Source: DAINPP01 sp036743375 (GTDB taxonomy: Bacteria > Thermotogota > Thermotogae > MWEM01). Taken from it: 64,000 nt of DNA. How positions within the stretch are numbered: position 1 is the stretch's first letter; every line of letters starts with the position of its first letter. A program made the translations under genes and the position numbers. The notes under the pieces are model-generated. The model had not been told where the DNA came from and made no database searches. It saw only the letters and a program-made list of their open reading frames with translations. The stretch lies in the NCBI GenBank assembly GCA_036743375.1, contig DAINPP010000006.1:1-64000 (forward strand), read 5' to 3'. Below are positions 16,536 to 24,506 of the stretch, in pieces.

Positions 16536-18530
16536 TTAACCGAGAAGTTCCATAAACTCCTCTTCGGTAATTATTTTCACACCGGCCTTTAACGCCTTAT
16601 CGTATTTCGAACCGGCATCCGTTCCGCAGACAAGATAATCGGTCTTTTTTGAGATACTGCCCGTAACCGTACCACCTTCGCTTTCTATCAGCACCTTTAT
16701 CTCATTCCGTGTCATCTTTTCTAGTGTTCCCGTGATGACAAACCTCATTCCGGCGAGTGTCGCCTTTTTTTCTTCGACGACTTCCTCCATGTTCACCCCG
16801 GATTGAGCCAGTCTTTCTACGATTCTTTTCACCTGCTGTGAGGCAAAGAATCTGACTACGGCAGACGCCATCTCCTCACCGACACCATCCACTTCGATTA
16901 ATTCCTGAGAACCGGAACTCATTATCTTTTTTAGTGTCCTGAAATGTATGGCAAGCTCCTTCGCCGTCTTTTTACCGACATTCGGTATGCCAAAACCGGT
17001 CAGAAGCGCATGAAGCTGATTCCGTTTACTCTTCTCTATCTCTCTGACAAGGTTGTTTGCGGATTTCTGTCCCATCCTCGGAAGTGGGATGAGTCTCTCC
17101 TCTTTCAGGTGATAGATATCGGAAATATCGGAAATCATGTTTTCTTCCACGAGCTGATCGATGATCTTTTCGCCCATCCCCTCGATGTTCATCGCATCAC
17201 GGGAGACAAAGGTCTCGAGTGAGCGCTTTATCTTTGCAGGACATTGCGGATTCAGACATCTTACGGCTACTTCCTCCGCCTTTAATTTACCTATTTCTCC
17301 CCCACAAACCGGACAACTTTCCGGCATGACAATCTCTATTTCACTCCCGTTTCGCCTTTCACTCACGATTCTGACTACCTGAGGAATGATCTCACCGGCT
17401 TTTTCCACGATCACCGTATCTTTGATCCGGATGTCTTTCTCTTTTATGTTGTCCATATTATGCAGGTTGGCATTCTTTACCGTTGTCCCGGCCAACTGAA
17501 TGGGGGTAAAATGTGCAACAGGTGTGATGACACCGGTCCGGCCGACACTCCAGGTCAGTGATTCAAGAGTGGTCTCCTTCTGCTCGGCAGGAAATTTAAA
17601 GGCGATCATCCATCGGGGACTGTGAGACGTCTGTCCGAGTTCCTCATGATGGGCAAATTCATCGACCTTCACGACAAGGCCATCCACGTCAAACGGCAGA
17701 TCATGTCTCTTGAACGTCCAATTCGTCCAGAAATCGATGACCTCCGGGATGAAATCAAGCTGTCTGAAATGGTCTTCTACTGAGAAGCCCTGTTCTTCAA
17801 GCCAGTTGAGCATTCCAGATTGTGATTCCAGTCCGTATGCCTCCGGATTGACGATACTATAGACAAAACACCTCAATCCCCTCTTTTTCACTTCCAGCGT
17901 GTTCAGCTGGCGAAGCGTACCGGCGGTAGAATTTCTCGGGTTGGCAAAGACTTCCAAACCATTTTCTTCCCTTACCCGGTTCACTTCGGCAAAGACTTCG
18001 TTGGGAATATAGACTTCTCCCCTGACTTCTATGTCTATGGGAGATTTCAACGTTTTAGGAAGCCCTTTTACCTGTTTGAGATGTTCAGTGATGTCTTCAC
18101 CGGCGGTACCGTTTCCCCTCGATATGCCTCTTTCAAGCTTACCGGCCACATATCTTGCCGCAAACGACACACCGTCTATCTTCAGTTCAACACAATATTT
18201 GAACGCCTTTCCGGGAATCAGTTTTCTGACCCTTTCAGACCAGTCAAAGATATCCTCTTCATTGTAGGTGTTATCCAGACTGAGCATGGGAACAGAATGT
18301 TCTACTCGCACAAAAGTATCGAGGATCTTTGCCCCTACGTTCTGAGTGGGGGAATTTGAATCATAAAACTCCGGATTTTCCGTCTCAAGTCTGACGAGCT
18401 CTTTATACAATGCGTCGTAAGTCTGATCATCCACTTCTGGCTGAGCAAGGACATAATATCTGTAATCGTGTGTCTCTATCTCTTTTCTGAGTGTTTCTAT
18501 TCTTTTTTTTATTACTTCCCTGTTATTCAT
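16536..18530 (-). CDS. ligA: NAD-dependent DNA ligase LigA
   Basis: 664 aa, close to the usual 670. The start is the ATG at 18530 with GGG about 8 nt upstream; a GTG one codon earlier is an alternative. Order of domains: N-terminal Ia domain with YYVLAQPEVDDQTYD, nucleotidyltransferase with the catalytic Lys in VELKIDG, OB fold, Cys4 zinc finger (CPVCGG and CLNPQC), helix-hairpin-helix repeats, and a C-terminal BRCT domain beginning LAGMRFVITGTL. It seals nicks in replication and repair. Its start overlaps the rpe stop by 8 nt, so the two are co-translated. Confidence 0.96.
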   Translation of the reverse strand: MNNREVIKKRIETLRKEIETHDYRYYVLAQPEVDDQTYDALYKELVRLETENPEFYDSNSPTQNVGAKILDTFVRVEHSVPMLSLDNTYNEEDIFDWSERVRKLIPGKAFKYCVELKIDGVSFAARYVAGKLERGISRGNGTAGEDITEHLKQVKGLPKTLKSPIDIEVRGEVYIPNEVFAEVNRVREENGLEVFANPRNSTAGTLRQLNTLEVKKRGLRCFVYSIVNPEAYGLESQSGMLNWLEEQGFSVEDHFRQLDFIPEVIDFWTNWTFKRHDLPFDVDGLVVKVDEFAHHEELGQTSHSPRWMIAFKFPAEQKETTLESLTWSVGRTGVITPVAHFTPIQLAGTTVKNANLHNMDNIKEKDIRIKDTVIVEKAGEIIPQVVRIVSERRNGSEIEIVMPESCPVCGGEIGKLKAEEVAVRCLNPQCPAKIKRSLETFVSRDAMNIEGMGEKIIDQLVEENMISDISDIYHLKEERLIPLPRMGQKSANNLVREIEKSKRNQLHALLTGFGIPNVGKKTAKELAIHFRTLKKIMSSGSQELIEVDGVGEEMASAVVRFFASQQVKRIVERLAQSGVNMEEVVEEKKATLAGMRFVITGTLEKMTRNEIKVLIESEGGTVTGSISKKTDYLVCGTDAGSKYDKALKAGVKIITEEEFMELLG

Positions 18531-19176
18531 CACAGATCCCTTTCAATAGTCTGATCTGCTCCGCAGGATCTTCGGAATTGAATACCGCACTTCCGGCAAC
18601 CGCCATCGTTATCCCGGCATCGTACAATTGTCTGATGATCGCTTTATTGACGCCTCCATCTATGGATATCTCCATATCGGGGTTGTATAACTTTTTCATC
18701 TCGCTCAGTTCTTCTATCCGGCCGATAGAATTCGGAATAAATGTCTGGCCCCCAAATCCCGGGTTAACGCTCATAATCAGTACACCATCAAGATATTCCA
18801 CGATATCTTTCAGCAGGATCACCGGCGTATGCGGATTGAGTGCAACAAAGGCCTTGGCCCCTCTTTCCCTGATTTCGGCCACACTTCGGTTCAGATGTGT
18901 CCCGGTTTCATAATGTATGGTGATCAAATCAGCTCCCGCTTCGATAAATTGGGCTATATATCTTTCCGGTCTTTCGATCATGAGATGAACATCAAGCGGA
19001 AGATCGAAGCGGTTGTTGATCGCTTCTACCACGGGAAGTCCTATCGTTAGGTTTGGGACAAAATGTCCGTCCATCACATCGATGTGAAGCAAATCTGCAG
19101 TCTCCTCTATACAGGCGATACTTCGTTCCAGATTAACAAAATCCGCTGAAAGTATAGACGGTGATATCTTTATCAT
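18523..19176 (-). CDS. rpe: Ribulose-phosphate 3-epimerase
   Basis: 217 aa TIM barrel of the pentose phosphate pathway interconverting ribulose-5-P and xylulose-5-P. Family signatures are ISPSILSADFVNLE, HIDVMDGHFVPNLT (metal ligands His and Asp), VHLMI, MSVNPGFGGQ and the second Asp ligand in EISIDGGVN. The start ATG follows GGAGGCATGT. It lies 112 nt downstream of acpP beyond a terminator-like hairpin and overlaps ligA. Confidence 0.96.
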   Translation of the reverse strand: MIKISPSILSADFVNLERSIACIEETADLLHIDVMDGHFVPNLTIGLPVVEAINNRFDLPLDVHLMIERPERYIAQFIEAGADLITIHYETGTHLNRSVAEIRERGAKAFVALNPHTPVILLKDIVEYLDGVLIMSVNPGFGGQTFIPNSIGRIEELSEMKKLYNPDMEISIDGGVNKAIIRQLYDAGITMAVAGSAVFNSEDPAEQIRLLKGICDE

Positions 19177-19189
19177 ACATGCCTCCTAA

Positions 19190-19224
19190 AATAAAAGGAG
19201 GACTTCTTAAAGCCCCCCCTTTTT
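19190..19224 (-). terminator. Terminator between acpP and rpe
   Basis: On the minus strand AAAAGGGGGG(G)CTT pairs with AAGTCCTCCTTTT (G-T wobbles, one bulged G) and is followed by TATTTTA. A second small hairpin, GGTTCG / CGAACC (19228-19246), lies just before it. Read-through is needed for rpe-ligA unless a promoter was missed. Confidence 0.65.
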
Positions 19225-19288
19225 CCGGTTCGCTCTTAACGAACCACCTTACTGAATAATCGTTTAAAGCCGGAATCAGCGACTGTGT

Positions 19289-19570
19289 TCAGTCATCATC
19301 CTCGATGACATCCTCGTCATCGGCTGACCCACCAAGGGCTTCAAATATATAATTAACAGCATCTTCAACACATTTAATATCATCTGTGTCATCTTCATCC
19401 ATTCTTATACCAAATTCATCTTCTATTGCCATGACAAAATCGACAAGATCAAGCGAATCTGCACCAAAGTCATCAATAAAGGTTGACTGCATCTTTACTT
19501 CACTTGTTTCAAGGTTAAATTTTTCCATTAACAACTTCCTTAAATGTTTAAAAATCTCATTTTTGGTCAT
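19289..19570 (-). CDS. acpP: Acyl carrier protein
   Basis: 93 aa from the ATG at 19570 (GAGGTGA at 5 nt); the GTG three codons upstream lies inside the SD. The phosphopantetheine attachment serine is Ser39 in GADSLDLV. It carries the growing acyl chain in fatty acid synthesis and is strongly acidic. The C-terminus has an extra acidic tail (ADDEDVIEDDD) that makes it about 15 residues longer than E. coli ACP. It has its own promoter and is followed by a terminator. No fab genes are nearby. Confidence 0.95.
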   Translation of the reverse strand: MTKNEIFKHLRKLLMEKFNLETSEVKMQSTFIDDFGADSLDLVDFVMAIEDEFGIRMDEDDTDDIKCVEDAVNYIFEALGGSADDEDVIEDDD

Positions 19571-19603
19571 ATCTATCACCTCAATTATTTTTCAATTCCC
19601 GAA

Positions 19604-19641
19604 ATTATAACACAACAAGTTACTTTTTTGTCAAATTTGAC
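19604..19641 (-). promoter_or_regulatory. acpP promoter with overlapping palindrome
   Basis: On the minus strand TTGACA (19634-19629) and TATAAT (19609-19604) are separated by 19 nt. A perfect 12-bp palindrome GTCAAATTTGAC (19630-19641) covers the -35 box, a position typical of repressor operators. Confidence 0.55.
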
Positions 19642-19658
19642 CTGAGAAAAAAGAAATA

Positions 19659-20015
19659 TCACTTTCCACCTTTCGGGATGACACAAATAAACTCAAATTC
19701 CTCTGTTTCAGAGGTATTCAGAAACTGATGCTCCACGCCGCCCGGCACAAAAACCGCATGCCCCTCCGCGATCGGTGTAAAAGAATCGTCAAGAAGAACC
19801 TTCCCTTCCCCACGAAGTACGAAAACCTCATGTTCCCAGTCATGAACATGACGGGGTGAATGTCCGCCGGGTGCCACGGTAAACACCCTCATGATAAAAT
19901 TCGGCGCACCATGTTCCTCTCCTATCACTACCCTCTTCTGAACACCCTTAATCTCTTCCGAGTTGTATATTTCAGGTATAAGATCTCTCCACGTGATTAC
20001 TTTCCCCTTGTTCAT
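19659..20015 (-). CDS. Cupin-domain protein
   Basis: 118 aa single-domain cupin. Motif 1 is PGGHSPRHVHDWEHEVFVLRGEG (histidine and glutamate metal ligands spaced GX5HXHX3-4E-like) and motif 2 is PGGVEHQFLN. The start ATG has GGAGGGGG at 5 nt and overlaps the end of khpB by 44 nt, so it belongs to the rpmH-khpB operon. The metal is probably Fe, Mn or Zn. The substrate is unknown; small cupins of this type include sugar- or polyketide-binding enzymes and sensors. Confidence 0.88.
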   Translation of the reverse strand: MNKGKVITWRDLIPEIYNSEEIKGVQKRVVIGEEHGAPNFIMRVFTVAPGGHSPRHVHDWEHEVFVLRGEGKVLLDDSFTPIAEGHAVFVPGGVEHQFLNTSETEEFEFICVIPKGGK

Positions 20016-20688
20016 CTTTCCCCCTCCTGAAATCCTTATTACTGGAATTAGAATACGATCTGTATGGTTCTATCACGACATATCTGTACGGTTCCAATCC
20101 CTTGGAATAGCTTTTCACTCCTTTAACCCCTTTGATCGCCTCATGAACGATTCTTCTCTCAAAGGCAAACATCGGATCAAGCTGAATCCGTTTATTCGTC
20201 ATCTTTGCGCGTTTTGCATTCTGAATGGCTATCTTCTGAATGATTTCCTTTCTTCTATCCTTGTAATCTCCAACCTCAATATATACTACAACCTTGATAT
20301 CCGTAATCCTGTTGACGTAAATGTTTGAGATGTGTTGCAAAGCGCTGATTGTCTTTCCGTGCTTTCCGATGATTCTTCCAAGATGCTCGCCACTCAGATT
20401 AATGAATATCTTGCTGTTCTTCGTCCGATAGGTAATGTTCACATCATTATTATCGCTTCCATTGGAAAAATGAAGGATATCGCTGATGTAATCTCTGACC
20501 TTTCGGGCAAAAAAATCCGTCTTCATATTAATCTTGATCGTCGCATCCCTTGAACCGATTTTCAGAAAACCTTTTGAACCGGGATCAAGTACTTCATAAT
20601 CATATTCGTTATCGGTTAATCCCCATTTTTCTTCTGCATCCGTCAATGCTGCATCTACTGTTTTGCCGGTTATCTCAAACTCTTTCAT
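19972..20688 (-). CDS. khpB: RNA-binding protein KhpB/Jag (EloR)
   Basis: 238 aa. Jag_N domain (residues 1-52: EFEITGKTVDAALTDAEEKWG, DPGSKGFLKIGSR), a KH domain with IIGKHGKTISALQHI, and an R3H domain (FERRIVHEAIKGVKGVKSYSKGLEPYRYVVIEP). It binds RNA and in Gram-positive bacteria influences cell elongation and membrane-protein mRNA. It follows yidC by 14 nt, the conserved rnpA-yidC-jag order. Confidence 0.95.
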   Translation of the reverse strand: MKEFEITGKTVDAALTDAEEKWGLTDNEYDYEVLDPGSKGFLKIGSRDATIKINMKTDFFARKVRDYISDILHFSNGSDNNDVNITYRTKNSKIFINLSGEHLGRIIGKHGKTISALQHISNIYVNRITDIKVVVYIEVGDYKDRRKEIIQKIAIQNAKRAKMTNKRIQLDPMFAFERRIVHEAIKGVKGVKSYSKGLEPYRYVVIEPYRSYSNSSNKDFRRGKDEQGESNHVERSYT

Positions 20689-20702
20689 TTAATCCCTCCG
20701 TG

Positions 20703-22103
20703 TCACTTCCTTCTAATTCCCTCGAAAAATCCTTTAACGGTTAACCCATGAACATCATTTCGTTTGTAGACATAATAGGTAATACCAAACTGCAAGACCT
20801 GTGAGGATACCCAGTAAAGCTGAAGTCCTGTAGGAAGTCCAATGAACATGAACGGGAACAATGCCCCCATAAGAACACCCTGAAGGGCCATTTTGGCTTC
20901 ACTCGAAGTAATCAGCGCATTGAAGAATCCGACAAGAACGGCTATCAGTACCAACCAGATGTTCTGAACAAATCCACCTACCGAAAGATCCTGCCAGATC
21001 AGGAAGCTGCCGCCAAAGGCATACAATTCCGACTGATACCTGATAACCGCGTAAAGCAGAAAGAAGATCGGCATCTGTATGAGTAGCGGAAGACATCCAC
21101 TCGCCGGGTTGATCTTATTTTCCTGATAGAATTTCATGAGTGCTTCCTGTTTCTTCTGTTTATCCTCTATGCTCATGATCTTGATGTACTTCGGATCTTT
21201 TTCGAGTTTCTTTCTATCGATCATCGACTTGTTCTGTGCATGCATCAAAGGATACATGAGCAATCTGACGATGATCGTGAAGATGATGATAGACCATCCG
21301 TAATTTCCGGTCCAGCTCTTGAGCCAGTCAATCAGCCCGACAAACAGGTAGAAGATCGGATCGTACCAGCTCGATGCCCCGGGATAACTGTTAACGACCC
21401 TTGAAATCCAGACATTGTTATTCGGGAAGGCCTTGTTGATAAACGTTACCTTCTTAGCGGGTCCCATGTAACCGTGTATTGACATTCCGTCATAAGGGAC
21501 ATCAACGACATTATCATTACCCCTGCCATCTATCTTGTAATGCGCATCGTTTCCATCCTCTATCACCCAAATGACAAGTCCCTTGGTCTTTTCATAATAA
21601 TTGGTCATAATGAGTCCATTTTCGCTGACTCGGTCTTCCGTTGTGAATCCGACTCTCGGAAATGCTATCTGCAACCCGTCCGGGATGATCCCGGTGATCG
21701 CAAGATCCACCACATAATAGGGACCGTAAGGGATGGTCACTCTCTTCTGAAAATCCCCATAATCGAATACTATCTCTATGTCTTTCTGTAATTTTTCTGT
21801 CTTATTCTGCATTTCCTCTACGGCAACGCCGTTTACTGTCACATTCGACGGATACACTTCCGTAGCATTTATTGTCGTATAAAAACCATCATGATCGTTT
21901 CTGTAAATGACATTCTGTGTCTCTATCGTTAACGTTACCTCGTTGAGTAAGCCTTTTTCCACATCAAATACATAGCTTGCTATTCTGCTCTTTACACTCA
22001 GCATCCCATCAAGATAGGTTACTTCAGTCTCATTTGCAGCAAAACCGATAACCGCAAATAAGCTGAGTATAAGAAACAATACAGTAATCTTATTTAATTT
22101 CAT
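20703..22103 (-). CDS. yidC: Membrane protein insertase YidC/Oxa1
   Basis: 466 aa from the ATG at 22103 (GAGGAGG upstream). An N-terminal signal-anchor span is followed by a periplasmic beta-rich domain of about 200 residues as in Gram-negative YidC. The conserved Oxa1 core starts near GWSIIIFTIIVRLLMYPLMHAQNKSM (hydrophilic-groove Arg in the first core span), with a cytoplasmic coiled coil (EDKQKKQEALMKFYQENKINP) and further spans through FIGLPTGLQLYWVSS. It inserts membrane proteins with or without SecYEG. The start overlaps the yidD stop by 14 nt. Confidence 0.96.
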   Translation of the reverse strand: MKLNKITVLFLILSLFAVIGFAANETEVTYLDGMLSVKSRIASYVFDVEKGLLNEVTLTIETQNVIYRNDHDGFYTTINATEVYPSNVTVNGVAVEEMQNKTEKLQKDIEIVFDYGDFQKRVTIPYGPYYVVDLAITGIIPDGLQIAFPRVGFTTEDRVSENGLIMTNYYEKTKGLVIWVIEDGNDAHYKIDGRGNDNVVDVPYDGMSIHGYMGPAKKVTFINKAFPNNNVWISRVVNSYPGASSWYDPIFYLFVGLIDWLKSWTGNYGWSIIIFTIIVRLLMYPLMHAQNKSMIDRKKLEKDPKYIKIMSIEDKQKKQEALMKFYQENKINPASGCLPLLIQMPIFFLLYAVIRYQSELYAFGGSFLIWQDLSVGGFVQNIWLVLIAVLVGFFNALITSSEAKMALQGVLMGALFPFMFIGLPTGLQLYWVSSQVLQFGITYYVYKRNDVHGLTVKGFFEGIRRK

Positions 22104-22395
22104 TGATTTTCCTCCTCTGAAAGTGCCAGATCTTATCTGGTACAGGATCAAAACCACCTTTGTTAAAGGGATTACATCTTAACAGCCTCCAGACTGTTAA
22201 GAAACTCCCTATAACAAAGCCGTGTTTTTGATAAGCCTTTATGGCGTAAGTAGAACATGTAGGATGAAACCTGCAACTTGGAGTAGATTTTAACGGAGAT
22301 AAATATCTCTGATAAAGTCTGATCAGAGCGATAACCCCATTACCCGGCAGCTTTAATAAAATCTTTAAACAACTTTTCAAGCTCGTATGTAACAT
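22090..22395 (-). CDS. yidD: Membrane protein insertion efficiency factor YidD
   Basis: 101 aa from the ATG at 22395, preceded by an AGGGGGAAG element at about 12 nt. The conserved core is LIRLYQRYLSP, SCRFHPTCSTYAIKAYQKHG, RLLRCNPFNKGGFDPVP, which defines the family. It is a small membrane-associated protein that assists YidC-dependent insertion. The start lies 56 nt inside the 3' end of rnpA, an unusually long overlap, because no in-frame start exists after the rnpA stop. Confidence 0.92.
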   Translation of the reverse strand: MLHTSLKSCLKILLKLPGNGVIALIRLYQRYLSPLKSTPSCRFHPTCSTYAIKAYQKHGFVIGSFLTVWRLLRCNPFNKGGFDPVPDKIWHFQRRKINEIK

Positions 22396-22864
22396 CGGTA
22401 AAATTCTTCCCCCTAAAACTCTTTGCCATATTCTTCCTCGGTAAAACAAAGACATCTGTCCCACCTGGAAATCTGTACTTGTTTAATCGAAAATATTCCC
22501 TGCAATACCGCTTCATCCTGTTTCTCATCACGGCATTGCCAAATTTTTTCTTTACGCTGACACCAAACCTTCTCTTGCCCGTCTTGTTCCCCAACACAAA
22601 AGCAACAAAGGCCGGGGTCTGCAAAACCCTTCCCTGATGTACGATGTCTTTGATTTCGGAATTTAATCGTAGCTTCTCATCTTTACTGAACGTATAGATA
22701 ATCAGACTGCGAGTCTCTTCCTTCCTTTTCTTCTTCTGTTGAGTAATACTCTTCTTCCGCCTACTGTTTTTGTTCTCGCCATGAAGCCATGAGTGTTTCT
22801 TCTCTTCCTTCTTGACGGCTGGTAAGTTCTTTTCATAACCTGCCACCTCCTTATATGTTTTCAT
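22340..22864 (-). CDS. rnpA: Ribonuclease P protein component, N-terminally extended over rpmH
   Basis: The conserved RnpA domain (FSKDEKLRLNSEIKDIVHQG, RRFGVSVKKKFGNAVMRNRMKRYCREYFR) is the protein subunit for tRNA 5' maturation. It begins just after the rpmH stop, where no ATG, GTG or TTG is available in frame. The frame stays open upstream through the whole of rpmH to ATG 22864 (174 aa), with GTG 22846 as an alternative. A longer TTG start at 22906 lies inside the promoter -35 box and is rejected. Either the protein carries a basic extension of about 55 residues encoded out of frame with L34, as described for Thermus, or it starts at a non-canonical codon such as the ATT near 22694. Confidence 0.85.
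   Translation of the reverse strand: MKTYKEVAGYEKNLPAVKKEEKKHSWLHGENKNSRRKKSITQQKKKRKEETRSLIIYTFSKDEKLRLNSEIKDIVHQGRVLQTPAFVAFVLGNKTGKRRFGVSVKKKFGNAVMRNRMKRYCREYFRLNKYRFPGGTDVFVLPRKNMAKSFRGKNFTDVTYELEKLFKDFIKAAG
22702..22836 (-). CDS. rpmH: 50S ribosomal protein L34 (nested in rnpA frame)
   Basis: 44 codons: starts MKRTYQPSRRKRRNTHGF and ends RRRKGRKRLAV, a full-length canonical L34. The ATG at 22836 has AAGGAGGTGG at an ideal distance. It lies in a different frame from, and entirely inside, the extended rnpA frame. L34 is a small basic protein of the large subunit that contacts 23S rRNA. It is the first gene of the rpmH-rnpA-yidD-yidC-khpB operon, divergent from dnaA. Confidence 0.97.
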   Translation of the reverse strand: MKRTYQPSRRKRRNTHGFMARTKTVGGRRVLLNRRRKGRKRLAV

Positions 22865-22876
22865 AAAATTCGCTAA

Positions 22877-22906
22877 ATTATATCCATTTGTATGGTCAAA
22901 AGTCAA
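22877..22906 (-). promoter_or_regulatory. Promoter of the rpmH-rnpA operon
   Basis: On the minus strand TTGACT (22906-22901), an 18-nt spacer and a perfect TATAAT (22882-22877). Transcription should start near 22870, which is only about 5-7 nt before the in-frame rnpA ATG at 22864 and about 34 nt before the rpmH ATG. Confidence 0.75.
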
Positions 22907-23071
22907 GTCCTAATTTTTTTTTTTACCTTCATGGGAAAAAAGAGAGAATCTTTAACAAATTTTCAGTTTCTCGTATAGAAAAAAATGCTATCATATCTCT
23001 GCTGAATTGAAATCTACAATGAGTATTTTTGTCATTCAAAGATACAATCCTTTCTCAGTAGGTGATATGAT

Positions 23072-24481
23072 ATAGAAACTCAGGCGATTGCAAAAGAGAA
23101 GGGGTTCTTCCAGCATCTGAAGAAAAACGTCCATCCTAATCATTGGGAAATGTGGTTTGAGTCTTTAAATATTTCAGAGATAAAAGATGATGAACATCTT
23201 GTATCGTTTGCTGTTGGAAATCTCTTTCTAAAAGAAAGACTGAAAAATAAATACGGTTCGACGATTGCCAAGTCCGTCAAGGAATATTTTGGTGCAGAAT
23301 ACGATTATGTACTCGAATTTGCCTCGATCGATTCCGCGAGATCCGATGCGGCAAAAAAGTCACAGAATTCAACCATTGCAGATGAACCGCTTATTAAAAG
23401 GAAACCCGTTGCCCTTTCGAACCTTAACAAACTGTATACATTTGAACGGTTTGTGCCGGGTGGCGGAAATAAATTTGCCTATGATTCTGCAGTCGAAGTT
23501 TCAAGGACCCCAGGAAAGTTTAACCCCATGTTCATACACGGCGATGTGGGATTGGGTAAAACACATCTTCTTCAGGCCATTGCCCATCGTATTATGGAAA
23601 CGCATCCTCAGTTGCGTGTCCTTTACACGACATCCGAAGAATTCATGAACAATCTGATTTATGCCATCAAGACCAATACAACGGAGAAGTTCAGAGATAA
23701 ATTCAGACGGAATGTAGATGTATTGCTGATCGACGATATCCAGTTTCTGATCGGTAAAAAGGGAATACAGAATGAGTTATTCCATACCTTCAATTCCCTT
23801 TACGATGCAGGGAAACAGATCGCCTTCTGCAGTGACAGAAACCCTTCAGACCTGGGGGATTTCCATAGCAGATTGACCTCAAGGTTTCAGATGGGACTCG
23901 TTGTCGAAACGATGGCTCCGGATATAGAGACGAGAAAGCGGATTATCAAAAAGATTGCCGATTTTGAATCCCTTGATATAACGGAAGACGTCGTGGATTA
24001 TCTCGCTGAAAATGTCTCTACAAACATCCGTGAGATCTATGGCTATCTGATCAAACTGATCATGGCGACGAGATTACAGGGGAAAGACATGGATCTGCTC
24101 ACGATGAAGATGATATTAAGCGAGATTTGCCCAACACATGGTGGGGTCAAAAAGGCCCGAACCTTTTCGCCGAAGGAAAGGCTTTTCACCGCCGTAGAAA
24201 ATTCTACGGGGATAAAGGAGGCCGAACTCATTTCAAAAACGAGGAAGAAACCGGTCAGTGAGATCAGAATGATCGCCATGTATGTCGCCGTAATAGAGAT
24301 GAAAGAACAGGTTACCAGTGTAGCCGACTGGTTCGATAAGACACACTCTACGGTCAATTATTCGGTTAACAGGATAAAGGACTTCTTAAAGAAGGGGAGC
24401 GAGAGGATTACCAATTCTATCGATTCTCTCATCGTAGAATTGGCCAATACCCGATCGTCGGAAAAAGAGGCCCAAGCGTAG
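23072..24481 (+). CDS. dnaA: Chromosomal replication initiator DnaA, probable AUA start
   Basis: 469 aa if started at the ATA at 23072. AAA+ core: GDVGLGKTHLLQAI (Walker A) and LLIDDIQFLIGK (Walker B); C-terminal DNA-binding domain with DKTHSTVNYSVNRI. DnaA domain I needs residues upstream of the first ATG (23150): the open frame reads IETQAIAKEKGFFQHLKKN before HWEMWFESL. That frame is closed by TGA at 23063 and contains no ATG, GTG or TTG. The ATA at 23072 has AGGTGA at 6 nt. It is divergent from rpmH, the classical arrangement near many replication origins. The following hairpin terminates it. Confidence 0.93.
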   Translation: METQAIAKEKGFFQHLKKNVHPNHWEMWFESLNISEIKDDEHLVSFAVGNLFLKERLKNKYGSTIAKSVKEYFGAEYDYVLEFASIDSARSDAAKKSQNSTIADEPLIKRKPVALSNLNKLYTFERFVPGGGNKFAYDSAVEVSRTPGKFNPMFIHGDVGLGKTHLLQAIAHRIMETHPQLRVLYTTSEEFMNNLIYAIKTNTTEKFRDKFRRNVDVLLIDDIQFLIGKKGIQNELFHTFNSLYDAGKQIAFCSDRNPSDLGDFHSRLTSRFQMGLVVETMAPDIETRKRIIKKIADFESLDITEDVVDYLAENVSTNIREIYGYLIKLIMATRLQGKDMDLLTMKMILSEICPTHGGVKKARTFSPKERLFTAVENSTGIKEAELISKTRKKPVSEIRMIAMYVAVIEMKEQVTSVADWFDKTHSTVNYSVNRIKDFLKKGSERITNSIDSLIVELANTRSSEKEAQA

Positions 24482-24483
24482 GA

Positions 24484-24506
24484 AACCGCCGTTAAGGCGG
24501 TTTTTT
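24484..24506 (+). terminator. dnaA terminator
   Basis: Stem AACCGCC / GGCGGTT around GTTAA, followed by T6 on the plus strand, directly after the dnaA TAG. It also abuts the stop of the convergent PEGA gene. Confidence 0.85.

Noticed and set aside
22901..22906. TTG at 22906 as the rnpA start
   Set aside because: This codon forms the TTGACT -35 box of the promoter, upstream of the expected transcription start.
22907..23071. Possible replication origin between rpmH and dnaA
   Set aside because: The gap is AT-rich and the gene order is suggestive, but no TTATCCACA-type or Thermotoga-type DnaA boxes were seen in its 165 nt. Strand skew could not be computed, so no origin is called.
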